A stretch of DNA of 64,000 nt, from NCBI RefSeq assembly GCF_010974945.1, contig NZ_JAAIVB010000068.1:93095-157094 (forward strand). Reading direction: 5' to 3'. Source of the stretch: Noviherbaspirillum galbum (GTDB lineage Bacteria > Pseudomonadota > Gammaproteobacteria > Burkholderiales > Burkholderiaceae_D). A program made the translations under genes and the position numbers. This document shows, piece after piece, positions 20,122-27,918 of the stretch. The notes below the pieces were generated by a model. That model saw only the letters and a list, made by a program, of their open reading frames with translations. It was not told where the DNA came from and searched no databases. Each line of letters begins with the position of its first letter. Position 1 is the stretch's first letter.

Positions 20122-20137
20122 TTTACGTTAACGTAAA
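20122..20137. promoter_or_regulatory. LiuR-type operator between liuR and the divergent MBL gene
   Basis: The perfect palindrome TTTACGTTAACGTAAA lies 55 bp upstream of liuR and 70 bp upstream of the divergently transcribed MBL-fold gene at 20208. It shares its half-sites with the operator at 19528. This position would allow LiuR to control itself and the MBL gene from one site. Confidence 0.75.
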
Positions 20138-20207
20138 GTACCCGCCGCATTCCGGCCGCGCCGGCGCAACATTCCGCAGTTACCAGAAGGCATTTTCTAC
20201 CGTCACC

Positions 20208-21278
20208 ATGAACCCGCTCGAATCCCAACTGAACTACGCCTTCGGCGACTACCTCCCTCCACTCGGCCAGGTCCACGAGGTGGCTCCCGGCGTGAAGTGG
20301 CTGCGCATGGGGCTGCCCTTCGCCCTCGACCACATCAATCTCTGGCTGCTGGAAGACGAGCAGGATGGCCGCGGCGGCTGGACCATCGTGGATTGCGGCA
20401 TCGCGTCCGACGCCACCCGCGCCGCCTGGGAACAGATCTTCGAACAGGCCCTGGAAGGCAAGCCGGTGCTGCGGGTGATGGTCACGCACTGCCATCCCGA
20501 CCATGTCGGGCTCGCCGACTGGCTGTGCGCGCGCTGGAACGCGCCGCTCTGGATGACGACCGGCGAATACGGCTTCGCGCGCATGATGTCGGCCGCGCTG
20601 CCCGGCGTGGATGGCACCGCGTCCCTGCCGCATTTCCAGCGTCATGGCATGGTCGATGCCGACATGCTGGAGCAGCTGCGCAGCCGCAAGAGTTATTACT
20701 CCACGCTGGTGCCGGCGGTGCCGGCGTGTTACCGCCGCATGCAGGATGGCCAGCGGATCCGGGTAGGACGGCATGCGTGGCAGGTGATCACCGGCTTCGG
20801 CCACGCGCCGGAACATGCGGCGCTGTATTGCGACGACCTCCGGCTGCTGATTTCGGGAGACATGGTGCTGCCGCGGATTTCCACCAACGTATCGGTGTTC
20901 GCGGTCGAACCCGAAGCCAATCCGGTCCAGCTCTACCTCGATTCCCTTCAGAAATTCGTGCCGCTTCCCGCCGACACGCTGGTGCTTCCTTCGCACGGCA
21001 AGCCATTCCGCGGACTGCAGGTAAGGATCGTCCAGCTGACGGAACACCATCGAGAGCGCCTCGCCGAGGTGGTCGCGGCGTGCAGCGAACCGCAATCCGC
21101 GACGGATATCGTTCCCGTCATGTTTCGCCGCAAGCTCGACGCGCACCAGCTGACCTTCGCGCTCGGCGAAGCGCTGGCCCACCTGCACAAGCTCTGGTTC
21201 GACGGCGTGCTTGACCGCAGCGTCGGCGAGGACGGCATCATCCGCTTTCGCACCCGCCCCCTCTCCTCTCCCGCCTGA
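20208..21278 (+). CDS. Metallo-beta-lactamase-fold hydrolase (thioesterase/lactonase-like)
   Basis: This 356-aa protein has the MBL zinc motif VTHCHPDHVG (about residues 90-99; H-x-H-x-D-H), the further His of FGHAPEHAALY and the Asp of LLISGDMVLPR, and a C-terminal winged-helix-like extension (about 270-356) seen in LACTB2-like members. The substrate is not known; CoA or acyl-thioester roles are possible given its position. It is divergent from liuR, with a LiuR-type palindrome in the shared region. It is followed 7 bp later by the ABM-domain gene. Confidence 0.88.
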   Translation: MNPLESQLNYAFGDYLPPLGQVHEVAPGVKWLRMGLPFALDHINLWLLEDEQDGRGGWTIVDCGIASDATRAAWEQIFEQALEGKPVLRVMVTHCHPDHVGLADWLCARWNAPLWMTTGEYGFARMMSAALPGVDGTASLPHFQRHGMVDADMLEQLRSRKSYYSTLVPAVPACYRRMQDGQRIRVGRHAWQVITGFGHAPEHAALYCDDLRLLISGDMVLPRISTNVSVFAVEPEANPVQLYLDSLQKFVPLPADTLVLPSHGKPFRGLQVRIVQLTEHHRERLAEVVAACSEPQSATDIVPVMFRRKLDAHQLTFALGEALAHLHKLWFDGVLDRSVGEDGIIRFRTRPLSSPA

Positions 21279-21285
21279 TCCTGCC

Positions 21286-21606
21286 ATGATCGCCTCCACG
21301 CCGCGCCCACCCTACTACGCCGTGATCTTCACTTCCCTGCGCACCGATGTCGACGCGGGGTATGGCGAGATGGCGGAGCGCATGATCGCGCTTGCACGCG
21401 AACAAGCGGGCTTCCTCGGCGTGGAATCCGCCCGCGACGGCCTGGGCATCACCGTTTCCTACTGGTCGTCGCTGGAAGCCATCCGCGCCTGGAAAGCCCA
21501 TGCCGAGCATCTCGTCGCGCAGGAGCGTGGCCGCGCCGAATGGTACACGGCGTTCAAGACGCGCATCGCCCTGGTCGAACGCGACTACGGCTTCGGCGAA
21601 CTCTAA
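21286..21606 (+). CDS. Antibiotic-biosynthesis-monooxygenase (ABM) domain protein
   Basis: This 106-aa ferredoxin-like protein has the pattern YYAVIFTSLRTD...GYGEMAERMIALAREQAGFLGVESARDGLGITVSYWSSLEAIRAWKAHAEH, which matches the ABM/YgiN superfamily. Members include quinol monooxygenases and heme-degrading proteins, but many are uncharacterised. The ATG at 21286 is the first inside the gap after the MBL gene; earlier in-frame codons overlap that gene. It is likely co-transcribed with the MBL hydrolase. Confidence 0.85.
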   Translation: MIASTPRPPYYAVIFTSLRTDVDAGYGEMAERMIALAREQAGFLGVESARDGLGITVSYWSSLEAIRAWKAHAEHLVAQERGRAEWYTAFKTRIALVERDYGFGEL

Positions 21607-21837
21607 TTGCCATCGCATCCGTCTTGCGTATGCAGTTTTCTGTGCTATTCCTGATACATTGAACAGTTAGCTCTTGAGTGTCACTCAGCGTTGGCTCGTC
21701 ATCCGACGGCCCATGCCTTGTCCGAAACTATAAAGCTCAGATAAGGTTAGTTAAATTTGCTTGACAGTTTAGGTCACGATCGGTTGTCATTCCTATATGA
21801 CTGACTGTTAAAGCACGACATGGAATAGTTCCCGCTC
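21607..21837 (+). promoter_or_regulatory. AT-rich leader of the XRE-type regulator gene
   Basis: This 231-bp gap is clearly more AT-rich than its surroundings. It contains TTGACA at 21761-21766 without a convincing -10 at 17 bp. A second pair, TTGTCA (21784-21789) and GTTAAA (21807-21812), has a 17-bp spacer. The inverted repeat GTCAT-TCCTAT-ATGAC at 21786-21801 overlaps that possible -35 and spacer, which is where an autorepressor could bind. The assignment is tentative. Confidence 0.4.
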
Positions 21838-22242
21838 ATGAGTCCAACTATTGAACGAGAAAGCTTCAGCGAACGCCTGCAGCAATCACTGCGAAACGCC
21901 GACTATTCTCCCGAGAGTCCGACGCAGCTCGCCCGCGAGTTCAACATCCGCTTCGATGGACGCCCCATTACGGTGCATGCCGCCCGCAAGTGGCTCGTCG
22001 GCGAAGCCATCCCCACCCAGGAAAAATTGCGTACGCTGGCCCATTGGCTTGGCGTTCCCGCTGAATGGCTGCGCTTTGGCGGCGCGGATTCCGTCAATGG
22101 CGACAGCGCGGCCGGCCCGGCACGCTTCGAGTCCGCCGACGTCAAGCTGGTCGCCGACCTCCAGCGGCTCGACGAGCACCACCAGGCGATCGCCCGTGAA
22201 TTCATCCGCATGCTGGTGAGGCTGAACCGCCAGAAGGAATAG
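21838..22242 (+). CDS. XRE-like helix-turn-helix transcriptional regulator
   Basis: This 134-aa protein has an HTH region at about residues 25-75 (SPTQLAREFNIRFDGRPITVHAARKWLVGEAIPTQEKLRTLAHWLGVPAEWLRFG), which is of the Cro/C1 family with an insertion between helices 2 and 3. The C-terminal half has a short predicted helix (LVADLQRLDEHHQAIAREFIRMLVRLN) suited to dimerisation. The target is unknown. It is a single-gene unit facing the BtuF-like gene, with an unusually AT-rich leader. Confidence 0.82.
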   Translation: MSPTIERESFSERLQQSLRNADYSPESPTQLAREFNIRFDGRPITVHAARKWLVGEAIPTQEKLRTLAHWLGVPAEWLRFGGADSVNGDSAAGPARFESADVKLVADLQRLDEHHQAIAREFIRMLVRLNRQKE

Positions 22243-22292
22243 GACCGACCTGCGCTGATTCCCGTCTCTCATGGCCGGGAATCGGTGACGAC

Positions 22293-23141
22293 TCAATCCT
22301 GCCCGAGGTGCGGGTCCCGGTAAGCGATGCTTCCTCCCATCTTCCCCGCCTCCATCAACACCATCATCTCTCTCAGATAACGCAGCCCGCGAATCGCCCG
22401 GCTTCCGTACCACGACATCATTTCTCCATCCACCAGGTCAACCGGTTTTCCAATCTGCCGCTCCAGCGCATCGGCATGCTCTTCGGTGAAACGGTAAGGC
22501 TCGGTGGAGAGCAGCACCCGGTCGATTTCCGAGACGAGCCGGTCCGACCACTCGAAGCGCGGATAACGTGCGTCGGAAGTTGGCGTCCAGGCCCGCCATC
22601 CCGCCAGGGCCATCATGTTGGCGATATACGTGTCGTGCGACACGGTCATCCAGGGGTCTTTCCAGATGCAGTACAACATGGTGCCGGGCGCGCCTTTCGA
22701 AATTGCTTCCAGCGCCGCGTATTCGCGCTCGAAGGCCTCGCACAGGATCTCGGCCTGTTCCTCCGCGCCGAACACCCCTCCCAGCAAACGGTAGAGCGCC
22801 AGGTTGTCGCGCGGACCGAGCGGATGCGTCACCACCACATGCGGAATGAAGGCGGCCAGGGCGTCGACGTCGGGCTTGTTGTTCTCGTCGATGTTCACGA
22901 CAAGGTGGGTCGGCGCCAGGCGGCGGATCTTCTCGATGTTGACATCCTTCGTCCCGCCCACCTTGGGGATGGACGCCACCGCTTCCGCCGGATGAATGCA
23001 GAAGCCGGTGCGGCCGACGAGGCGGGCCGCCAGCCCGAGGTCGCACAGCAATTCGGTGATCGAAGGCACGAGGCAGACGATGCGCGCTTCCTCCTGCACG
23101 ACCGGAACGTGCTCGGTACCGATGGCATCGACCAGCCTCAT
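22293..23141 (-). CDS. Helical-backbone metal receptor (BtuF-like) protein without a signal peptide
   Basis: This 282-aa protein of the Peripla_BP_2 class (cobalamin/iron-siderophore binding) has CLVPSITELLCDLGLAARLVGRTGFCIHP at the N-terminus and FSEWSD-like RFEWSDRLVSEIDRVLLSTEP further on. The likely start (ATG 23141) leads directly into the domain, with no signal peptide or lipobox, so it appears cytoplasmic unless a start was missed. The ATG overlaps the stop of the upstream SDR gene as ATGA, so translation is coupled. Cobalamin is a guess based on family; no transporter partner genes are nearby. Confidence 0.8.
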   Translation of the reverse strand: MRLVDAIGTEHVPVVQEEARIVCLVPSITELLCDLGLAARLVGRTGFCIHPAEAVASIPKVGGTKDVNIEKIRRLAPTHLVVNIDENNKPDVDALAAFIPHVVVTHPLGPRDNLALYRLLGGVFGAEEQAEILCEAFEREYAALEAISKGAPGTMLYCIWKDPWMTVSHDTYIANMMALAGWRAWTPTSDARYPRFEWSDRLVSEIDRVLLSTEPYRFTEEHADALERQIGKPVDLVDGEMMSWYGSRAIRGLRYLREMMVLMEAGKMGGSIAYRDPHLGQD

Positions 23142-23935
23142 GATCCGCGCGCCTTGTGCGGCGCCCTGGCAAAGGCAAAGTCGTACAGCCAGTTGGGAAG
23201 CAGGCGCAGCAGGCGAGCGACCACACCCATCTGCCAGGGAATGAAGCGCATGCTGGCGCCGCCGGTGATGACATCGACCGCGCGCCGTGCGAAGCGGTCC
23301 ACCGGCATCAGGAAGGGCATGGGATAGCGGTTCGACCGGGTCATGGGAGTGTCGATGTAACCCGGCGCGATGGTGACGACCCGAATGCCGCTGCCGCGCA
23401 TTTCCACGCGCAAGGATTCGCAATAGCTGATGACGGCCGCCTTGGAGGCGCTATAGGCTTCCGAGCCCGGCAAGCCGCGCATGCCGGCCACGCTCGCGAT
23501 GCCGACCAGCCGGCAATCGGGATTACCCGCCGCGGCCTGTTCCTTCATGCGGGCGACGAAGGGCTGGAAGGTGGCTGCCGTGGCAATCAGGTTGGTTGCC
23601 ACCACCCGCTCAAACACGGGCAGATCTTCCGCATGCTCGGTGAGCGTCCCGCGGGACACGCCGGCATTGGCGATCACGACGTCGACGCCGCCGTTCCGTT
23701 CCATGAAGTCCCGGGCCGCGGCGGCCAGCGCGCCGTGATCCGTCACATCCACGGCATAGATGCAGTGCCGCTCGGGATGAGGCAGGCCGGCCGCAAGCCG
23801 GGCCAGCATGTCGCCGCGACGCGCCACGAGACCCAGGACGGCACCCTGCTCCGCGTAGCGTCTGGCCAGCGCTTCGCCGATGCCGCTGGATGCGCCGGTA
23901 ATGAACACCCGCTTGAAGGAAGGACTCTCGGTCAT
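23138..23935 (-). CDS. Short-chain dehydrogenase/reductase (SDR)
   Basis: This 265-aa classical SDR has the cofactor motif ITGASSGIGEALARRYAE, the IANAGVSRGT segment, a catalytic Ser region (GIASVAGMRGLPGS) and the YSASKAAVISY active site. The C-terminal stretch FARRAVDVITGGASMRFIPWQMGVVARLLRLLPNWLYDFAF suggests membrane association, as in the SDR subgroup near DltE/YdfG relatives. It is the first gene of a coupled pair with the metal-receptor gene. The substrate is not known. Confidence 0.88.
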   Translation of the reverse strand: MTESPSFKRVFITGASSGIGEALARRYAEQGAVLGLVARRGDMLARLAAGLPHPERHCIYAVDVTDHGALAAAARDFMERNGGVDVVIANAGVSRGTLTEHAEDLPVFERVVATNLIATAATFQPFVARMKEQAAAGNPDCRLVGIASVAGMRGLPGSEAYSASKAAVISYCESLRVEMRGSGIRVVTIAPGYIDTPMTRSNRYPMPFLMPVDRFARRAVDVITGGASMRFIPWQMGVVARLLRLLPNWLYDFAFARAPHKARGS

Positions 23936-23996
23936 GGCATGCCTCGTTGAATGGCGTGAAGCATAACATCGCTTCCGGAACGAGGCGCATGGACAA

Positions 23997-24027
23997 ACAG
24001 CCCGTCCTCTTGCGAGAGACGGGCTGT
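23997..24027 (-). terminator. Hairpin after dsbA
   Basis: Perfect 10-bp arms ACAGCCCGTC and GACGGGCTGT enclose an 11-nt loop 32 bp after the dsbA stop. On the minus strand the 3' side reads GTTTGTCC, a weak U-tract. It likely ends the argS-SPOR-dsbA transcript before the SDR gene. Confidence 0.6.
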
Positions 24028-24058
24028 CATGATGGTCTGGCTGGCGATGCGGCGGGAT

Positions 24059-24754
24059 TTACTTGCCCTTGGCCGGCGCGGCCTCACCCTTCATTTCCTT
24101 GGCGGCCTTGGCGACGAGCCAGTCCATCACCTGGAAGGTTCCCTGTGCGAGCGCGGATTCCGGCACGTTGCCCATGCTGGCGGAAACAATGGACGGCGAG
24201 GTCATGTAGCGTCCTTCGACGGCCAGCAGGGGAACGCCATCGATGTTGTAGGCATTCTGCAGCTGCTTGGCGCGCTGCGCCTTGGTCTGGACGGTGAATG
24301 AATTGTAGGTCTCGAGGAATTTCTGCTTGTCCACGCCCTGTTTGGTCAGGAAGTCGACGATCTGCGACTCGCTGTCCAGCGGCTGGCGCTGGGCATGAAT
24401 CGTGTTGAAGATCTTGCGATGCAGTTCTTCGCCCTTGCCCATCGCTTCCAGCGCATAGAACATCTTTTGCTGGGGCACCATGGAATCGCGGAAGGCGACC
24501 GGCACGCGGCGGAAGTTGATCTTGTCGCCCTGCTTCTTGACCCAGGCTTCGAGTTCGGGATCGAGCGCGAAGCAGTGCGGGCAGGAATACCAGAAGAATT
24601 CCGTGACTTCGACCTTCTTGCCGGAATCGGTCTGTTGCGGCTTGTCGAGGGTACGGTAATCGACGCCGTTCTGAGGATTGGCGGGTGCTGCGCCTGCGAC
24701 CAGGGCAACGAAACCGAGGCTGAGTGCAGCCAGGACATGTTTCAGAAAACGCAT
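24059..24754 (-). CDS. dsbA: Periplasmic thiol:disulfide oxidoreductase DsbA
   Basis: This DsbA-like protein (231 aa from the chosen start) introduces disulfide bonds in periplasmic proteins. It has a signal peptide (MRFLKHVLAALSLGFVALVAG, cleavage near AGAAPA) and the thioredoxin-fold active site WYSCPHCFAL (CPHC at about residues 60-63). The cis-Pro segment GVPLLAVEGRYMTSPS follows. I use the ATG at 24754 since AAAGGAACCCC precedes it; an ATG 18 bp upstream (MKQRNP) is less likely. It follows the SPOR gene by 14 bp. Confidence 0.93.
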   Translation of the reverse strand: MRFLKHVLAALSLGFVALVAGAAPANPQNGVDYRTLDKPQQTDSGKKVEVTEFFWYSCPHCFALDPELEAWVKKQGDKINFRRVPVAFRDSMVPQQKMFYALEAMGKGEELHRKIFNTIHAQRQPLDSESQIVDFLTKQGVDKQKFLETYNSFTVQTKAQRAKQLQNAYNIDGVPLLAVEGRYMTSPSIVSASMGNVPESALAQGTFQVMDWLVAKAAKEMKGEAAPAKGK

Positions 24755-24768
24755 GGGGTTCCTTTGTT

Positions 24769-25440
24769 TCATTTTGCGACGCGCACCACTGCCGCGTCGA
24801 TGCTGTTGTCGGACAATTTGCCGCGTACCTTGTTCATGGCATCCATCTGGCCGAACGGGCCGACGCGTACCCTGTAGAGCAGGCCGCTATCGGACTGACG
24901 CTCGGAAACCTTGGCTTCCACGCCGATCAGAGCCAGCTTGGCGCGCATGCCCTCGGCATCGCCCTGATCGCGGAAGGCGCCGGCCTGCAGATAGTAATTC
25001 CATTTTTCGTCGTCTGCTTTGGCCGGATCCTTTTGCGCTTCCTTGGTATCGCCGATCTTCACCTCGGCGGCCTTGGGTTCGGCCTTCTTCAGCTTGTCGG
25101 CGCTGCCGGGTTCGGCGGTGGCCGGGATGCGCGCCTCTTCCTTGGGATCGGCCTTCTTCTCCGGCTGGGGCGCAGCGGTATTGACCGGCGGTTCGGCTTC
25201 CTTGCCCCGGCCGAGATCCTTGGCGGCATCCTTCGCCGCGGCCTTGTTGCCGTACAAGGGCTTGTTCGGATCGCTGATCTGGTTCGGGGTGGGATCGAGC
25301 CTGGTCTGCTTGCCCGACTTGTCGGTGAAAGGCATGGGCGTCTTGGTGATCATCATGGCAACCGCCAGCGCGATGCCCAGACCAATGACCAGACCGATGA
25401 TGATGCCGATGACTGTACCGCCTTGCTGCCTTGTCTTCAT
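24769..25440 (-). CDS. SPOR-domain membrane protein
   Basis: This 223-aa protein has one N-terminal transmembrane helix (VIGIIIGLVIGLGIALAVAMMI, about residues 10-31), a long low-complexity Lys/Glu/Ala/Pro linker, and a C-terminal SPOR domain (about 145-223; NYYLQAGAFRDQGDAEGMRAKLALIG...LYRVRVGPFGQMDAMN). SPOR domains bind denuded peptidoglycan at division sites, so it probably acts at the septum like FtsN-type proteins. It sits 6 bp after argS and 14 bp before dsbA, an arrangement common in Burkholderiales. Confidence 0.92.
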   Translation of the reverse strand: MKTRQQGGTVIGIIIGLVIGLGIALAVAMMITKTPMPFTDKSGKQTRLDPTPNQISDPNKPLYGNKAAAKDAAKDLGRGKEAEPPVNTAAPQPEKKADPKEEARIPATAEPGSADKLKKAEPKAAEVKIGDTKEAQKDPAKADDEKWNYYLQAGAFRDQGDAEGMRAKLALIGVEAKVSERQSDSGLLYRVRVGPFGQMDAMNKVRGKLSDNSIDAAVVRVAK

Positions 25441-25446
25441 GTTTTC

Positions 25447-27174
25447 CTACATACGAACGGGCGCGGAAACGCCGATCAGCGCCAAACCATTGCGCAATAC
25501 CTGGCGCGTTGCCGACATCAACGCCAGCCGCGCCATTTTCGTGGACGCATCGTCGACCAGCACCCGCTCGGCGTTGTAATAGCTGTGCAGTTCGCCGGCC
25601 AGATCGCGCAGGTAGAACGCTACCTGATGCGGGCCGAGTTCGTCGAGCGCTTTCTGCAACATTTCCGGATACTCCGCCAGGCGCGCGAGCAGCGCCGCCT
25701 CGCGCGGCGAAGTCAGGGGCGACAGGTCGACATCCTTGAGCGTTGTTTCGACGCCACCCCATTGCGCGAACACCGAGCAGATGCGCGCATGGGCGTACTG
25801 CACGTAGTAGACCGGGTTTTCGTCCGACTGCGACAAGGCCAGGTCGACGTCGAAGGTGAATTCGGTGTCGGCCTTCCGCGAAATGAGGAAGAAGCGCACC
25901 GCGTCGCGGCCGCGCGTCAGGTCGCGCTGGCCATTCTCGTCGACGGCGTCGCCGGCGGACCATTCGATCAGGTCGCGCACCGTGACGTAGGAGCCGGCGC
26001 GCTTGGAGATCTTCACTTCCTCGCCATTGCGCATGACGGTGACCATCTTGTGCAGCACGTAGTCGGGATAGCCCTGGGGAATGCCGAGGCCGACCGCCTG
26101 CAGGCCGGCGCGCACCCGCGCGATGGTGCCGTGGTGGTCGCTGCCCTGCACGTTGATGACCTTGCCGAAGCCGCGCTGCCACTTGGTGATGTGATAGGCG
26201 ACGTCAGGCACGAAGTAGGTGTAGGTGCCGTCGGACTTGCGCATCACGCGGTCCTTGTCGTCGCCGTATTCGGTGGTGCGCAGCCAGAGCGCGCCATCCT
26301 GCTCGTAGGTCTTGCCGGCCTTGACCAGGGCCTCGACCGCGGCATCGACCTTGCCGTCGGTGTAGAGCGAGGATTCGAGATAGTAGTTGTCGAAGCGGAC
26401 GCCGAAGGCTTGCAGGTCGAGATCCTGCTCATGGCGCAGGTAGGTCACGGCGAAGCGGCGGATGGAATCGAGATCGTTGGCGTCGCCGCTGGCGCTGACC
26501 GGCGAGCCGTCGCTCGCGGACACGGTCTTTCCCGCGAGGAAATCGGCGGCGATGTCGGCGATGTAGTCGCCGTTGTAGGCGGCTTCGGGCCATTCGGCAT
26601 CGCCCGGCTTGAAGCCGCGGGCGCGCGCCTGCACCGATAGCGCGAGGTTGCCGATCTGGACGCCGGCATCGTTGTAGTAGAACTCGCGGGTGACGTCGTA
26701 GCCCTGCGCCTGCAGCAGCGAAGACAGGGCATCGCCGAGCGCGCCCTGCCGGCCGTGGCCAACGTGCAGCGGCCCGGTCGGGTTGGCCGACACGAATTCC
26801 ACCATCACCTTCCTGCCCTTGCCGACCTCGCCTCGGCCGAAGGCGTCGCCCTGTTCGGCGATCGCATGCACGACCGCCTGCTTGGCGGCGGCGGTGACGC
26901 GCAGGTTGATGAAGCCCGGTCCGGCGATCTCCGCCGTCTCGATCAGCTGGCCCTTGTTGGCGAGCAGCGCGGCGACGAGCTGCTGCGCGAGTTCGCGCGG
27001 ATTCTTCTTGAGCGGCTTGGCCAGCTGCATGGCGATGTTGCAGGCGATGTCGCCGTGCGAGGGATCGCGCGGGCGTTCCAGGACGACCTGCGGCTGCAGT
27101 CCGGTGTCGGCCACGATGGGCGCGAGGGCCGCCTGGAACAGGTCGGCGATCTGTTGTTTTTGTGTTGCGAGCAT
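25447..27174 (-). CDS. argS: Arginyl-tRNA synthetase
   Basis: This class I aminoacyl-tRNA synthetase charges tRNA-Arg. The 575-aa protein has the N-terminal Add1 domain, the HIGH-like motif [12 protein letters not shown], the KMSKS-like loop [12 protein letters not shown], and the ArgS anticodon-binding C-terminal helices ending in [16 protein letters not shown]. The start at 27174 ([13 protein letters not shown]) is preferred on alignment grounds, although no strong ribosome-binding site precedes it. It is the first gene of argS-SPOR-dsbA, with a -10 element at 27227-27232. Confidence 0.96.
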   Translation of the reverse strand: MLATQKQQIADLFQAALAPIVADTGLQPQVVLERPRDPSHGDIACNIAMQLAKPLKKNPRELAQQLVAALLANKGQLIETAEIAGPGFINLRVTAAAKQAVVHAIAEQGDAFGRGEVGKGRKVMVEFVSANPTGPLHVGHGRQGALGDALSSLLQAQGYDVTREFYYNDAGVQIGNLALSVQARARGFKPGDAEWPEAAYNGDYIADIAADFLAGKTVSASDGSPVSASGDANDLDSIRRFAVTYLRHEQDLDLQAFGVRFDNYYLESSLYTDGKVDAAVEALVKAGKTYEQDGALWLRTTEYGDDKDRVMRKSDGTYTYFVPDVAYHITKWQRGFGKVINVQGSDHHGTIARVRAGLQAVGLGIPQGYPDYVLHKMVTVMRNGEEVKISKRAGSYVTVRDLIEWSAGDAVDENGQRDLTRGRDAVRFFLISRKADTEFTFDVDLALSQSDENPVYYVQYAHARICSVFAQWGGVETTLKDVDLSPLTSPREAALLARLAEYPEMLQKALDELGPHQVAFYLRDLAGELHSYYNAERVLVDDASTKMARLALMSATRQVLRNGLALIGVSAPVRM

Positions 27175-27226
27175 GGATTGACGAAGCGGCAACCGGAAGG
27201 CTGCCCTTGCTTGAATGTGATGCCGC

Positions 27227-27232
27227 ATTATA
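27227..27232 (-). promoter_or_regulatory. Perfect -10 element upstream of argS
   Basis: On the minus strand the sequence reads GGTATAATGCGG, a consensus TATAAT 53 bp upstream of the argS start. The -35 region at 16-18 bp spacing (ACGTAT/AACGTA) is poor. This is a plausible promoter for the argS-SPOR-dsbA unit. Confidence 0.55.
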
Positions 27233-27288
27233 CCGGCTCGACCGGCCGGATACGTTTTTCACCGGCATCCCGCGGCGGGCCGGCGGCG

Positions 27289-27690
27289 TCAGCTTCCCAG
27301 CTTGTCGACGCAGTAGGTGCCGAGGAAGCGCGCCATCTCGAAGCGCTCGGGCACCCACGGATCCGCGCTCAGCCTGTCCGGCATCAGGTACAGGTAGGTC
27401 TGGGCCTCGACGGGACGGCCGCCGGCCGCAACCTGCACCGCCACCCGCCGGTATTCCACGCCCTCGAAGGCATCGAGGGCCGCCACATCGGCATCGGACA
27501 CGCCGCGGTAAAGCATTCCGGCCACTTCGCTGCCGGGCGAGGCGATCATGCCGGGGTAGGTCTCGCCCAGGATGGCATGGCGGACATGGCCGGACAGCAC
27601 TGCCGGTTCGGCCTCGTAACTGCCGCGCACCACCCGTTCCCAGACGGGCGAAAACATCAGTGATCCGTAGGTGAAGACATGCATGCTCAT
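27289..27690 (-). CDS. Gamma-glutamylcyclotransferase-family (AIG2-like) protein
   Basis: This 133-aa protein of the GGCT/AIG2 fold has the N-terminal substrate loop FTYGSLMFSPVWERVV and the acidic residue region LDAFEGVEYRRV (catalytic-Glu position). Members cleave gamma-glutamyl groups to pyroglutamate; the actual substrate of small bacterial members varies. It ends 114 bp before the argS start and is on the same strand, but the argS -10 lies between them. Confidence 0.85.
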   Translation of the reverse strand: MSMHVFTYGSLMFSPVWERVVRGSYEAEPAVLSGHVRHAILGETYPGMIASPGSEVAGMLYRGVSDADVAALDAFEGVEYRRVAVQVAAGGRPVEAQTYLYLMPDRLSADPWVPERFEMARFLGTYCVDKLGS

Positions 27691-27852
27691 GGGTTCTCCA
27701 GGCGGGAGAAGGCAATTCCCCGCCGTGCAAGGGTTGAAGGATGGCGGCAGGCGCGCCTGGCGGCGCGAAAACGGGCCAGTACGCCAGCCAATGTAGCGCG
27801 CCGGGGCATCGTTGGCTTAACGCCACGGCCTCAATGCTGCGACGCAACAGAC

Positions 27853-27895
27853 TTGATATTAATCAAAGATTTACAACTCTGCATGACGGTAGTAT
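27853..27895 (+). promoter_or_regulatory. FNR-type box and -10 upstream of the orphan histidine kinase
   Basis: TTGATATTAATCAA at 27853-27866 matches the FNR/ANR consensus TTGAT-N4-ATCAA at all ten positions. TAGTAT at 27890-27895 would be the -10. The distance from box centre (27859.5) to the first base of the -10 is 30.5 bp, close to the class II FNR arrangement (centre about -41.5). The kinase GTG is at 27919, about 18 bp after the predicted start. Confidence 0.7.
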
Positions 27896-27918
27896 GGTTT
27901 TCTTGACCATAGGTTTGC

